Position numbers and translations under genes: made by a program | Shown: positions 8,540-16,619 of the stretch, in pieces | Layout of the letters: each line of letters opens with the position of its first letter | How positions within the stretch are numbered: the stretch's first letter is position 1 | Notes under the pieces: model-generated | Database searches by the model: none | What the model was told of the DNA's origin: nothing | What the model saw: the letters and a program-made list of their open reading frames with translations, nothing else | NCBI RefSeq assembly: GCF_010367455.1 | Contig: NZ_WRPR01000037.1 | Coordinates: forward strand, 1-64,000 | Reading direction: 5' to 3' | DNA from: Candidatus Laterigemmans baculatus | GTDB taxonomy: Bacteria; Planctomycetota; Planctomycetia; Pirellulales; Pirellulaceae | DNA length: 64,000 nucleotides

Positions 8540-8738
8540 TCAGACCTCTTCCGCTTCGTCCGCGGCCGGTTCCGGGTGCCGCTTCGCCCGCAGGTATCGG
8601 CGGGTCTGCTGGTAGAGAATCGCGATCGACAGGCTGAGCATGAGCAGAAAGCCGGCGGTCGAGAGAACCTTGCCCACCACGTCGGTCGGACAACGGAATG
8701 TACTCGCGCTCCTCGACTGTCACCTTTTCTCCAGCCAT
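8540..8738 (-). pseudogene. Small membrane protein, frameshifted by a 4-bp duplication
   Basis: The ATG at 8738 directly abuts the stop of the PhoD-like gene and opens a frame reading MAGEKVTVEEREYIPLSD. A tandem GTCGGTCG (plus strand 8681-8688) then shifts the frame. In the next frame the sequence continues as VVGKVLSTAGFLL and a transmembrane helix (LLMLSLSIAILY), then a basic/acidic tail ending DEAEEV and a TGA at 8540-8542. Removing one GTCG copy would restore one 64-residue reading frame, SDVVGKVL. It is therefore a recent frameshift, a sequencing error, or a real phase-variable tract. The function of the restored single-pass membrane protein is unknown. Confidence 0.6.
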
Positions 8739-10337
8739 CTAAGTCGTCCTTCCATCGGTCGTGGGAACGTGTGGACTCGTCGACCGGCGATTCGCTGGCG
8801 GCTGGCCTGTGACAGATGCGACTGGCGCGGCGACGCGGGACAGCTCGAGCGGCGGAGTCGCTCCGCTGTGCTCCAGCTCCCACCACGCCGACCAGCGTCC
8901 TTGGCGGCGCTCGAGCATCAAGTAATTCCGCTCGGCAGCGTAAATGCCACGCTGTCCCGGGAGCGGGTGGAGCTGGATTGGATGTGCTGGCAGCGGCGCT
9001 TCGCCCATCCGGGCTAGCCCGCCGAGAACTCGAGCGTACCACCGCGAGGGAGCGGGGTGAGTGATCCCCGAGGCGATCAGCTGATGCAGCGGGCCGCAGC
9101 CGGCGACCATCGTCGCGCGGGCGGCTAAGTGGATCTCTCCCGAGAGAAGCGTGACTGGAGAGACGCGGCGCTCGTGGAGCTCCAAGAAGTCGCGAAGGAC
9201 TCGCCGCCATTCCTCGCGGTGGGCGTGACTTTGCCACTGGTCGCGCAGATCGTCCTCGTACTTTTGAGCTCCCGGAATCCAGCGCAGCACTGCTTCGACC
9301 CACGACAGTCGCGGGCCGAGGACCGGGACGCTCGATAGAACGAACACGTGGTGCTCTTCGTGGCTCGGTTCCTCGGAGGCGGTGAGGCAGTCTTCCAGGG
9401 CTGCCCAGCCTGCAGGCCCCAGGATCCGCTCCGGGCGGCGTTCGGAGCGGAGGTCGGGAGCGATCAGGTGCACGCCGGGCAGCACCGCCATCCAGGTCAG
9501 CGTCGCTCCGCTCGGATCCTGACAGATCCGCGGCAAGTGATTCGACGTGGCGCCCAACTGGAACAGGAGAAAGTATTCCCGCGCCGCTTCGAACACCGCT
9601 CGGCCGATCGGTGAATCCATCCGCTCGGCCGACAGCGAGCCCCAGCCGTCGCAAATATCGTGGTCGTCCCACATGCACAGCGAGGGGACGCGAGCCAACA
9701 GCCAAGCCAGCGCCGGCTGGTTGTACAGCTGCATGTAACTCTTGAGCAGGTAACTGCGGAGTTGCTCGGGCACCGCAGCGGGGAGCGGAAGCGCCGCGGC
9801 ATCGTCGCTCGAACCTTCCCGCCACTCCCGGACATCCGGGTGCACGTCGAGCATCTCGTCGGCGTAAAGCTGGTCGCCACCCTGCAGAAGCAGGCTCAGC
9901 GGGTCGGCCACGTGTTGCTGCACCAGCCGTCGCCACATCGTGTTGCGCTCCGAAAGGGAACGTTGCTGGTCGCCGCTTTCCTGCCCGTTGCACGAGAGGT
10001 AAGCGATCCGCAATCCGTCCTCGGGAACGCCCGCCACATTGAACCGCTCTTTGCCGACCGTATAGCTGCCGCCGGTGGCAAGCGGCAGCGAGAACTCGTA
10101 CCGCAGCCCCACGTACCCGTCGTGGCGAAGCAGGACTTCCGGCTCGATCGCTTGCTCCTCGACGGTGACCGGCGGGGGTTCGAGCTGTTCAGGCCGGACC
10201 AGCACCGCAGCTAGCTTCAGCCGCCCGCGATCGCAGCCGCGGAAGTACAGCAGCGGACCGACGCGCACAGGCTCCTCGACCCGATCGACTCTCTTTAACA
10301 GCTGAGCGGGATCGGCGGAAGCATTCGGTGAAGGCAT
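8739..10337 (-). CDS. PhoD-like metallophosphatase (alkaline phosphatase D superfamily)
   Basis: A 532-residue protein of the PhoD/MPP superfamily. Visible metal-binding motifs are QGGDQLYADE, MWDDHDICDGWG and LSGEIHLAA. The region YLSCNGQES fits the first metal ligand position. Unlike classical PhoD it has no N-terminal signal peptide or Tat motif, so a cytoplasmic enzyme acting on phosphate mono- or diesters is more likely than secreted phosphate scavenging. The last 30 or so residues are low-complexity. The stop TAG is immediately followed by the ATG of the small membrane protein, suggesting a two-gene operon. Confidence 0.8.
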   Translation of the reverse strand: MPSPNASADPAQLLKRVDRVEEPVRVGPLLYFRGCDRGRLKLAAVLVRPEQLEPPPVTVEEQAIEPEVLLRHDGYVGLRYEFSLPLATGGSYTVGKERFNVAGVPEDGLRIAYLSCNGQESGDQQRSLSERNTMWRRLVQQHVADPLSLLLQGGDQLYADEMLDVHPDVREWREGSSDDAAALPLPAAVPEQLRSYLLKSYMQLYNQPALAWLLARVPSLCMWDDHDICDGWGSLSAERMDSPIGRAVFEAAREYFLLFQLGATSNHLPRICQDPSGATLTWMAVLPGVHLIAPDLRSERRPERILGPAGWAALEDCLTASEEPSHEEHHVFVLSSVPVLGPRLSWVEAVLRWIPGAQKYEDDLRDQWQSHAHREEWRRVLRDFLELHERRVSPVTLLSGEIHLAARATMVAGCGPLHQLIASGITHPAPSRWYARVLGGLARMGEAPLPAHPIQLHPLPGQRGIYAAERNYLMLERRQGRWSAWWELEHSGATPPLELSRVAAPVASVTGQPPANRRSTSPHVPTTDGRTT

Positions 10338-10382
10338 GCGCGGGAGGCGATTGCGGGAAAGCGTGGACGTTTAGTGGCGCAG

Positions 10383-10450
10383 TCGTTTAACGGCAAGCCG
10401 CAGGCGACTGCTTTTTAAAACACAGTCGCCTGGGGCTTGCCGTTAAACGA
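10383..10450. repeat. Family C 68-bp near-perfect palindrome, copy 1
   Basis: Begins TCGTTTAACGGCAAGCC and ends with its reverse complement GGCTTGCCGTTAAACGA. The inner arms are GCAGGCGACTG and CAGTCGCC around a TTTTTAAAA centre. It lies between the PhoD-like gene start and the DUF1559 gene stop. Two more copies, of the same size within one base, occur at 15502 and 62243. Confidence 0.9.
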
Positions 10451-10501
10451 TTTTCGCGCGAGCGGTTCCGCTGCGAACGAATTCGAAGTGGCGCTGTCCA
10501 G

Positions 10502-12178
10502 CTAACGGAGCTCCTCGAAGTTTAACGGATTGCCGTCGCTCTTGCGGAACAGTCGCCGCAGTTGCTCCGGCGAGGCGGCGCCGCGAAACCGCTGCACGCT
10601 GCCGTCTCCGTTGCCGGCTAAAAACGTTCCGTCGTCGCTGAGCTGCAGGCCGGCCGCCGGTAATTCGGGGTCGAAGGCGTAATCTTGGGGAGCCGTCCAC
10701 GGAACGGCCCGTTCTTGCTGCACTTCGACCAGGACGACGGTGTTGCTCGTCCCGTCGGTCATGTCCTGAAACCGCGTCGGCTCGGCGCCGCCAAAGACCG
10801 TGTCTTCACCAACTGGAGCGAGAAACGTCGTCTCGCCCGGCTCGGTCACCAGCCGAGATCGATAAATCTCAGGCATCTTGGCGACTAGCTGCGAGTTGTG
10901 GGGGCTGTCCCAAGGCTCGTTTAAGCGAAACTGCTCGAACAACTCTTGCTCATCGAGATACGGCAGCAGGTGGACGCGCCAGCTGAGGTAGGGCTTGCCC
11001 TCCTCGTCGCGAAACTCGGCCTTCACCGGAAAGCTGCCATGCACGTCGTGATGGTTGTGCATCGCCAACAGGATTTGCTTGAATTTGTCCAAGTGATCGC
11101 TCTGCCGAACCCGGCTTTGGAGTTCGCCAATGGCTCGAGCGAGCAGCGGCAAAGCGGCGGTCACTGCCCCCTGCTCCTCCAGCCGCAAGACCACGCGAGC
11201 GTCCTGGCGGCGGATTTCTACCAGAGGGCGAACGCCAGCGAGCCAGGCATCGAAAGCCTCCGGTTCCGACGCCGCGTCGATCCCAAACGCTGCTTCGAGG
11301 CCCTTTCGCAGCAGCGTCCCCGGCTTCAGTAGCTCTGGCAGATGGTTTCGCAGTCGCTCAGCCGCGTCTTCGCTGCTCGACTGGCAAACAACCATCGCGC
11401 GAAGCTCCGCGGGATCGACCCCCACTGCCGCCCAGCGGACGCCCTCGGTAAAGATCTCGCTCGGTCCCCCGCCCCACTCCTCGGGCAACCGCGGAACCAA
11501 CTCCTCAATCGTTCGACGGAGATAATCGGGCGGCAGGACCAGCAACTGAATCGGGTAGGAGGAGACCGATTCGAACGCTGCCGCAAGCTCTTCACGAGGC
11601 ACCGGCTGCAAGCTGTCGAGCACGGCATCGATGCGGTCTTCTTTGACTGGAGCGACGATCAGTTTGCCGTCGCGGACGTCCGCAGCGATCTCGGGGGCGG
11701 CGATTCGCAATTGATCGAGGAGTGCTGCACGGTCGACCTTGGAAGAGTGCTCGAGGACGAAGAACAGCGGGCGATCGGTAGGAGATTGTGGAATGCCCAT
11801 GGTGGCGTAGATCGGTTGGCCTCCGCTGGCCGCTCGCAGCGCGTCGACTGCTTTGCGTAGCTCTGCGGTTTGTCGCTCGATCTGTCGAGCAATCTCATTA
11901 TCACTGACGAGCTCTGGCGGGAGGACCGTGGCAAGCTCGGGCGGATCTAACTTTGTGGGATCGAACTTAGCAACTAGCACCGTTCGATCCAGGATCAACG
12001 GTTGCACCAGTGCCGCATCGTGGGATGCCGCATCGCTCTTTGCCGTGGTGGGGTCGTCGGCTCGAGCACATTTCTTTGAGCCACTAAAAACGATGAGAGA
12101 TCCCAACAACAAACCGGCGAGTAGTGGTAAGAGCCGAGCGGAGCAGGTGTGGTGAGAGAAAAGGGTTCGGCGCGACAT
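10502..12178 (-). CDS. DUF1559 domain-containing secreted protein
   Basis: A 558-residue protein with a signal peptide (a hydrophobic stretch at about residues 16-33, then a mature start rich in D/T/S). The first 350 residues have no family I recognise. The C-terminal third matches the planctomycete DUF1559 domain: LKF-type start KFKQILLAMHNHHDVHGSFP, then LSWRVHLLPYLDEQELFEQF, NEPWDSPHN, and a late GNGDGSVQRFRG in place of the common H-x9-DG motif. It lacks the N-terminal type IV pilin-like methylation helix that most DUF1559 proteins carry, which is a departure from the family. The function is unknown. A GAGG sequence precedes the ATG. Confidence 0.8.
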   Translation of the reverse strand: MSRRTLFSHHTCSARLLPLLAGLLLGSLIVFSGSKKCARADDPTTAKSDAASHDAALVQPLILDRTVLVAKFDPTKLDPPELATVLPPELVSDNEIARQIERQTAELRKAVDALRAASGGQPIYATMGIPQSPTDRPLFFVLEHSSKVDRAALLDQLRIAAPEIAADVRDGKLIVAPVKEDRIDAVLDSLQPVPREELAAAFESVSSYPIQLLVLPPDYLRRTIEELVPRLPEEWGGGPSEIFTEGVRWAAVGVDPAELRAMVVCQSSSEDAAERLRNHLPELLKPGTLLRKGLEAAFGIDAASEPEAFDAWLAGVRPLVEIRRQDARVVLRLEEQGAVTAALPLLARAIGELQSRVRQSDHLDKFKQILLAMHNHHDVHGSFPVKAEFRDEEGKPYLSWRVHLLPYLDEQELFEQFRLNEPWDSPHNSQLVAKMPEIYRSRLVTEPGETTFLAPVGEDTVFGGAEPTRFQDMTDGTSNTVVLVEVQQERAVPWTAPQDYAFDPELPAAGLQLSDDGTFLAGNGDGSVQRFRGAASPEQLRRLFRKSDGNPLNFEELR

Positions 12179-12219
12179 TGGTAAGAACCTCGCAATAGAT
12201 TAGGTGGGGGGTGAGTTGG

Positions 12220-12426
12220 ATCAGCCGCCGCGGGCGCTAGGCCCTGTCAGGAAACCCTGAGCCGACGGCGCTAGCCGCGGGTGCTGCAGCGGAAATTCCG
12301 GGGCTGCGAGGCCCGAGGCTAGCGCCTACGGCTCAAAAGAGTAAAATCGCCGGGTTTTCTGACAGGGCCTAGCCCCCGGTTCCTGGGAGTGCCGTGAGAA
12401 CCGGACGCTAGCGCGTGGCGGCTGAT
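12220..12426. repeat. Family B repeat interrupted by a family A element
   Basis: The left half (12220-12240, GATCAGCCGCC...GCGCTAG) and right half (12369-12426, CTAGCCCCCGG...GGCGGCTGAT) together make a full-length family B repeat like the one at 31008-31080. A 128-bp family A element lies between them. CTAG is present on both sides of the insert (12237-12240 and 12369-12372). Confidence 0.85.
12241..12368. mobile_element. Family A MITE-like element, copy 2, with 4-bp target duplication
   Basis: A 128-bp non-coding element with terminal inverted repeats GCCCTGTCAG(G/A)AAACCC (one mismatch between ends). Inside are GAGCCGACGGCGCTAGCC and its inverse. It is flanked by a direct CTAG duplication inside a family B repeat. 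A CTAG target with 4-bp duplication is typical of part of the IS5 family, so mobilisation in trans by such a transposase is a reasonable inference. No transposase is encoded here. Confidence 0.8.
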
Positions 12427-13985
12427 GAATCTTCGGGATCGAACCGAAGCACGAACCGGTATTGCAGATGCGGATGTGCGGCACCGCTGAGCACGGCGTG
12501 CGACCCCAGGTGTTGGTAGTCGAAAGGCCGGCCTGTGAAGGGATCAACTGGCGCGGGAAGCGGTAGGTCCTCCAATCTCTGAGGCAGCTTGCCCCCATTC
12601 ACGGCACCGGCCATGCGAATCGCTTCGATGGTTTGCATGAGAGCGATCTGCTGCTGCATGCGAGCGACAGCTTGCAGGACACTAACGATGGGGACGGATA
12701 TCAATTCCGTTGGCAACGCAGTCCACCCAATTTGCTCCTCTTGCGCTCTCACCGTTTCCGCGAAGTCGTCCAAGTGCGGCTTGGCTTGCCAGTAGGGAAG
12801 GTGCGCCCACTTGATGGCTTCTTGCTGGCGCTCTTCGTGGTAACGGAGCAGCGCCAGAAAGAAAACCTGCGCGGTCGGATACTCCTCGATCCGTTCACGG
12901 TCTAGCTGTCCCCGATCGATTAGGTATTGCTTGGCGCCGGGATAAGCTGCAGCGATCAGACCGGCGAACGTGGCTCGGGCTGCAACTGGATCGTCCGGGA
13001 GCCGCACGCCAAATTTCGCCAGTTCCGCTTCCAGGCTACCGAGCTGCGGGATCAAGCGGTCGATGAAGCCTTGCCAGTAGCCCGCTTGGCGAGGCGTCTC
13101 GTCGACCTCTCGCAGTACCTTGACCCCGATTGGCAGCCATTCAGCCTCTGTGTCGAGCTCGTGCTGGATATCCACCACGGGTCGCGGCAGTGCCGCGAAT
13201 GCCCAGTACAGATTCGGCGCGTTGGGTTGGCGGATCAAATGCAAGGCGTCTTCCCAAGCCACACCTCCCACTGAAACTCCCACCAAAGCGGAGATCACAA
13301 ACTCGTCCTGCCCCAGGTGCCGGGCCATCGCATACTGTTGGCCGAGAATCTTTAATGCCTGCTCGGTATCGCCTTCAGCAATTGCGACGCGGCATCGAAG
13401 CCGTTGGAGGCGAGCGAGCTCGCGCATCGACTGGATTTCTGGGATCAGATAAGCCCAGATCTCGTCCTGTTCTTGGAGTTGCCGGTCGAAATCGGCTCGC
13501 CGTCGTTGTGCGGCTTCTTCGAGTGGCCAAAGCTGGAAGCTGGTCAGCTTCAGAAACTCTTTGACTTCCTCTAGCGGCAGCTCTTCGGGTCTCGTCGATT
13601 GCCAGGAATAAGGAGGGACTTCATCGATATCTTTCCGTTCTTGACGGACGCGTTCCATCGACTCCGTGATGATTTCTTGAAGCCTCTTTTGGGCCGCTTG
13701 TTGTTCAAGAAAACCCATCGCTTTGAGGTAATGGATGGCCGCGTTTCCGTCGAGCATTTGAGATTCGCGCGGGAGCAGTCGGTACTTGAGGGGCGGCTGC
13801 GGCTCGGCTTGAGGGTGTAACGTCAACCGCATCGTCTGCGTGATGGGGCCTCCTGGGGGTCGTTCTTCGATCCAAACACCCTCAAGCTCCGGTTCCTGGG
13901 CGGCGGCCGGTGAATGGAGATGTAGTAGAGCGGTGGCGATGAGAATCGCGAAGAGTCGAGGGTAGAAGGTTGGCGGGCGTCGCAT
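12408..13985 (-). CDS. Hypothetical secreted protein, planctomycete-specific
   Basis: A 525-residue protein with a clear signal peptide (residues 1-29, ending SPAAAQE) and no membrane helix after it. The mature part is mostly helical and charged, with many Q/E/R residues, and reads like a scaffold of short helices (for example LEEAAQRRRADFDRQLQEQ). I recognise no catalytic motif. A strong AGGAGAGG lies 7 nt before the ATG. The last codons and the TAG stop lie inside a family B repeat, so the natural C-terminus has been replaced or extended by the repeat. No operon partner is evident. Confidence 0.7.
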   Translation of the reverse strand: MRRPPTFYPRLFAILIATALLHLHSPAAAQEPELEGVWIEERPPGGPITQTMRLTLHPQAEPQPPLKYRLLPRESQMLDGNAAIHYLKAMGFLEQQAAQKRLQEIITESMERVRQERKDIDEVPPYSWQSTRPEELPLEEVKEFLKLTSFQLWPLEEAAQRRRADFDRQLQEQDEIWAYLIPEIQSMRELARLQRLRCRVAIAEGDTEQALKILGQQYAMARHLGQDEFVISALVGVSVGGVAWEDALHLIRQPNAPNLYWAFAALPRPVVDIQHELDTEAEWLPIGVKVLREVDETPRQAGYWQGFIDRLIPQLGSLEAELAKFGVRLPDDPVAARATFAGLIAAAYPGAKQYLIDRGQLDRERIEEYPTAQVFFLALLRYHEERQQEAIKWAHLPYWQAKPHLDDFAETVRAQEEQIGWTALPTELISVPIVSVLQAVARMQQQIALMQTIEAIRMAGAVNGGKLPQRLEDLPLPAPVDPFTGRPFDYQHLGSHAVLSGAAHPHLQYRFVLRFDPEDSSAATR

Positions 13986-14019
13986 GTGTGGACCTCTCCT
14001 GGGGCGATGCGGATTGGTG

Positions 14020-14134
14020 TTTCGCCCTTACAGGGCTCGGGGACGTACGGGGGTGGCTTGACCCAGGGCGTCGCTCTGCGGCGTTGCCGCGGCGCTTTGC
14101 CCTGGGCTGATTTGTCGGGGCCCCTTCAGGGCTT
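14020..14134. repeat. Inverted repeat of the CCCAGGGCG...GCCCTGGGCT type
   Basis: Contains TTCGCCCTTACAGGGCT, then CCCAGGGCG facing TTTGCCCTGGGCT across GC-rich inner arms, and ends with CCCCTTCAGGGCT. Repeats of this general form are scattered through planctomycete genomes. It fills the space between the preceding secreted-protein gene start and the anti-sigma gene stop. Confidence 0.65.
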
Positions 14135-14141
14135 CCGGTAC

Positions 14142-14849
14142 CTACAGGGGCTGACCGATGGTGATTCCGTCCGATATCAGATCTTCCAAGATTCGCTGGG
14201 GCGTTGCCTTCGGCGGAGGCACAAACGTGCTCGCGAGTTGACGCTGCGATTCACTTTGCTCGAGCCGCACTCGGGAGCGTGACGGTGGACTCGTCGAATC
14301 GGTGAGAGACACGACGGACAAGGGAGCTTCCATCCACTCGTGGCCGAATGGTCGCAGCGGAGTTTGCATACCTAGCACCGGGCCGCTCGACCAACCCTTG
14401 TTGAGAGGATCAGGCGTCTGCCGCAATGTCCCCTTCTCGGCCTCGGTACTCTTTGGAACAACGGTTTCGGAAACGATTAATTCGGGAGCGTCTGCCTTGC
14501 GCTCAACTGCCTCAGGGGCCATCGTGACCCGAGGCTGCCGATCGTCTTTCGCGGCGATCTCCGGCTCACGATCCATCACGAAAAACATCACACTCGAGCC
14601 AACCACGACGCCGCTGAGCCAGATCGCGGCGATGGTTCCCGCAGCCAAGCCGAGCCAGCGTTGTCGCTGGGGCTGGGGCTGCATGACGGTTTCGGAGGGT
14701 GTTGCGAGGGGAGTTTGAGAAGCGGCGATGATCCGACTCCAGGCAGCCTCGTCGAGCGACGGGGGCGTCGGCCGGACGGATTGAAGTTGTCGCTCGATTT
14801 CTCGCAACCGCTCGTCGCGGGTGTTCGGCGATTGACCGTTCCAATTCAT
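14142..14849 (-). CDS. Putative anti-sigma factor, single-pass membrane protein
   Basis: A 235-residue protein. About 85 cytoplasmic residues (RDERLREIERQL...) precede one transmembrane helix (LGLAAGTIAAIWLSGVVVG, continuing SSVMFFV), followed by a probable periplasmic tail without a recognised fold. It overlaps the upstream ECF sigma gene by 4 nt (ATGA), the usual arrangement for a sigma factor and its membrane anti-sigma factor. AGAGGAA precedes the ATG at 14849. No zinc-finger ZAS motif (H-x3-C-x2-C) is present, so the anti-sigma role rests on topology and gene order. Confidence 0.6.
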   Translation of the reverse strand: MNWNGQSPNTRDERLREIERQLQSVRPTPPSLDEAAWSRIIAASQTPLATPSETVMQPQPQRQRWLGLAAGTIAAIWLSGVVVGSSVMFFVMDREPEIAAKDDRQPRVTMAPEAVERKADAPELIVSETVVPKSTEAEKGTLRQTPDPLNKGWSSGPVLGMQTPLRPFGHEWMEAPLSVVSLTDSTSPPSRSRVRLEQSESQRQLASTFVPPPKATPQRILEDLISDGITIGQPL

Positions 14850-15373
14850 GATTGGTTCCTCTGTGGTTCCGACGACGGTTTTGGCGAGGAATCTGCGGGG
14901 GCGTCTATCATCTCTGCGAGCTGTTCGAGAGCTCGCTGGTACCGCCGATGGGCGGCGCTGCAGGAAATGTCGACGAGCTCGGCGATGCGGGCGAATGGCA
15001 ATTCTCCCCAGACCCGCGCGACCACAATCTCTCGTTCCAGCGATGGCAGGTGCGCGAGCATCCCGGCCAACTCCTCTGCTGAGACTTCGAGATCGCCGTT
15101 GCTGGTGAACCATGCCTGCCGTAGCTCGCCTGCACGGCGGTGGTGCTGCATCCGGCAGAACTCACCTCGGGCAAGGTTTTGAGCGCGGCGGCGAACGGTC
15201 TTGAACAGCCAGGCGAGCGGATGGTCGGGAGCGGGATCTTGTCGCAGCAGCTCGATCAGCGCTTCTTGCAAGGCATCTTCCGGAGCCCAGCACCACTGGC
15301 GGGCATAGAGCGTCAGTGCCGCTCCATGGGCATCGATCAACTCGCGGAGGCGGTCTGGGCTGATCCGATCCAC
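14846..15373 (-). CDS. ECF-type RNA polymerase sigma factor
   Basis: A 175-residue sigma-70-family protein with region 2 (LTLYARQWCWAPEDALQEALIELL, ending PLAWLFKTVRRRAQNLAR) and region 4 (LEREIVVARVWGELPFARIAEL...SAAHRRYQRALEQL). No region 3 or 1.1 is present, as expected for the extracytoplasmic-function group. The start is a GTG at 15373, with AGGAG about 14 nt upstream. It is co-transcribed with the overlapping membrane protein. The 276 nt upstream contain a family C palindrome; I cannot assign an autoregulated promoter with confidence. Confidence 0.85.
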   Translation of the reverse strand: MDRISPDRLRELIDAHGAALTLYARQWCWAPEDALQEALIELLRQDPAPDHPLAWLFKTVRRRAQNLARGEFCRMQHHRRAGELRQAWFTSNGDLEVSAEELAGMLAHLPSLEREIVVARVWGELPFARIAELVDISCSAAHRRYQRALEQLAEMIDAPADSSPKPSSEPQRNQS

Positions 15374-15501
15374 GTCCGCTGATTCTCCTGAGGTCCTGGT
15401 ACGACTGGAGCGGCATTCGGCCGATCCGTTGCGACTTCCCGTCCGTTATGCATGAGTCACGGCTGAAAAGCGAATTTCCCACCTGGGGAGAAAAAAATTT
15501 C

Positions 15502-15569
15502 TCGTTTAACGGCAAGCCGAAGGCGATTGTGTTTTGAAAAGCAGTCGCCTTCGGCTTGCCGTTAAACGA
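15502..15569. repeat. Family C 68-bp near-perfect palindrome, copy 2
   Basis: Same ends as the copy at 10383 (TCGTTTAACGGCAAGCC... and its inverse). The centre is TGTGTTTTGAAAAGCAG. It lies in the divergent space between the ECF sigma gene and the CorA-like gene. Confidence 0.9.
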
Positions 15570-15649
15570 TTCAGGCAGCCAACCCGGTTCCCGGCACTGG
15601 CTAGAATGGCGGCCCGAGAGAGGGCAACTGGGTTTGTGGGAGATAATTT

Positions 15650-16390
15650 ATGGAGCGATCGATTCTGCCTCCCATGTGGGACGTGCCGAAGGTGTTTCGT
15701 GAGCGTCTGGGAGAGCGGCCGGGGCGGCAGCGGGTCATGGCTGCCGACGGCCATTTGCTGCTGGTGCTGCACTTGCCACCCACGGCCGATGAAGTGCAGC
15801 GCCGCGGGCGATTTTTCTGGCGGAAGCCCGATGGCAGTTGGACTTCCAACGATGTGGGGGGTGGAGTCGCTGGGCTTTCGAAGCACTTGGCGGAATACGC
15901 CGATGCGGTACAGAAGTTCGACGTGATGGAAGAGCGGGCGACGAGTGCGGCCGATTACTTTGAGGTGCTCGAAGGCCTCGCCCCCCTGCACCGCGCCGCC
16001 TCGCATCTGCACCTCGTGCTGCAAGAAGCTCGCAAAACCATCCCTGAAGACCGCAACCTGATCAACTTCCGCGACCTCAGTTATGAGATCGAGCGGACGG
16101 CCGATTTGTTATACGCGAACGCCAAGAACGCCCTCGACTTTCAGGTGGCTCGGCGGGCCGAGGAGGAGTCGCGTTCGAGCCGTCAAATGGCCGTCTCCGC
16201 TTTTCGGCTCAATACGCTCGCCGCGTTTTTCTTTCCGCTGGTGACGCTCTGTGCGGTGCTGGGAGTCAACATGCGAACCGGCGTGGAGGATCTCCCTCCG
16301 CCGCTACCGATCGCCACGCTCGTCGTGGCCGGACTCGTCCTCGGCGCGACGCTAGCCTTCGCCATCAACCGGCCCGATCGAAGGTGTTAG
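15650..16390 (+). CDS. CorA-like membrane protein lacking the GMN motif
   Basis: A 246-residue protein with a soluble N-terminal part including a long helical stretch (about residues 90-185). Two C-terminal membrane segments follow (LAAFFFPLVTLCAVLGV and PIATLVVAGLVLGATLAFAI). This is the topology of CorA Mg2+ channels. The loop after the first helix reads GVNMRTG where CorA has the signature GMN, and the soluble domain is much shorter than in CorA (about 316 residues). Ion transport is therefore uncertain. An SD is weak (GGGAGATAATTT region). The gene is monocistronic. Confidence 0.6.
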   Translation: MERSILPPMWDVPKVFRERLGERPGRQRVMAADGHLLLVLHLPPTADEVQRRGRFFWRKPDGSWTSNDVGGGVAGLSKHLAEYADAVQKFDVMEERATSAADYFEVLEGLAPLHRAASHLHLVLQEARKTIPEDRNLINFRDLSYEIERTADLLYANAKNALDFQVARRAEEESRSSRQMAVSAFRLNTLAAFFFPLVTLCAVLGVNMRTGVEDLPPPLPIATLVVAGLVLGATLAFAINRPDRRC

Positions 16391-16397
16391 CGGGGAT

Positions 16398-16604
16398 CTG
16401 TCAGAACATCCTGAGCCGACGGCGCTAGCCGCGGGTTCTTCTGCGCTGCCGAACGGATCGAGCTCGTGTTTAACCGCCGCTGCAGCGCAACGTTTTGCTA
16501 CGGCGCGGACCGGGTTGGGCCCGAGGCTAGCGCCTGCGGCTCAAGGGCCCGTTTAATTTTCCGCGGCGCTCGTGAGAACCGGACGCTAGCGCGTGGCGGC
16601 TGAT
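16398..16604. repeat. Family A copy 3 (right end lost) joined to a family B half
   Basis: Starts CTGTCAGAACATCCTGAGCCGACGG and contains the inverse arm GAGGCTAGCGCCTGCGGCTC, but lacks the right terminal CTGACAG. From 16572 it continues as the right half of a family B repeat, GAGAACCGGACGCTAGCG...GGCGGCTGAT. It appears to be a decayed version of the nested arrangement seen at 12220. Confidence 0.7.
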
Positions 16605-16619
16605 ATTGCATTAAGCAAT

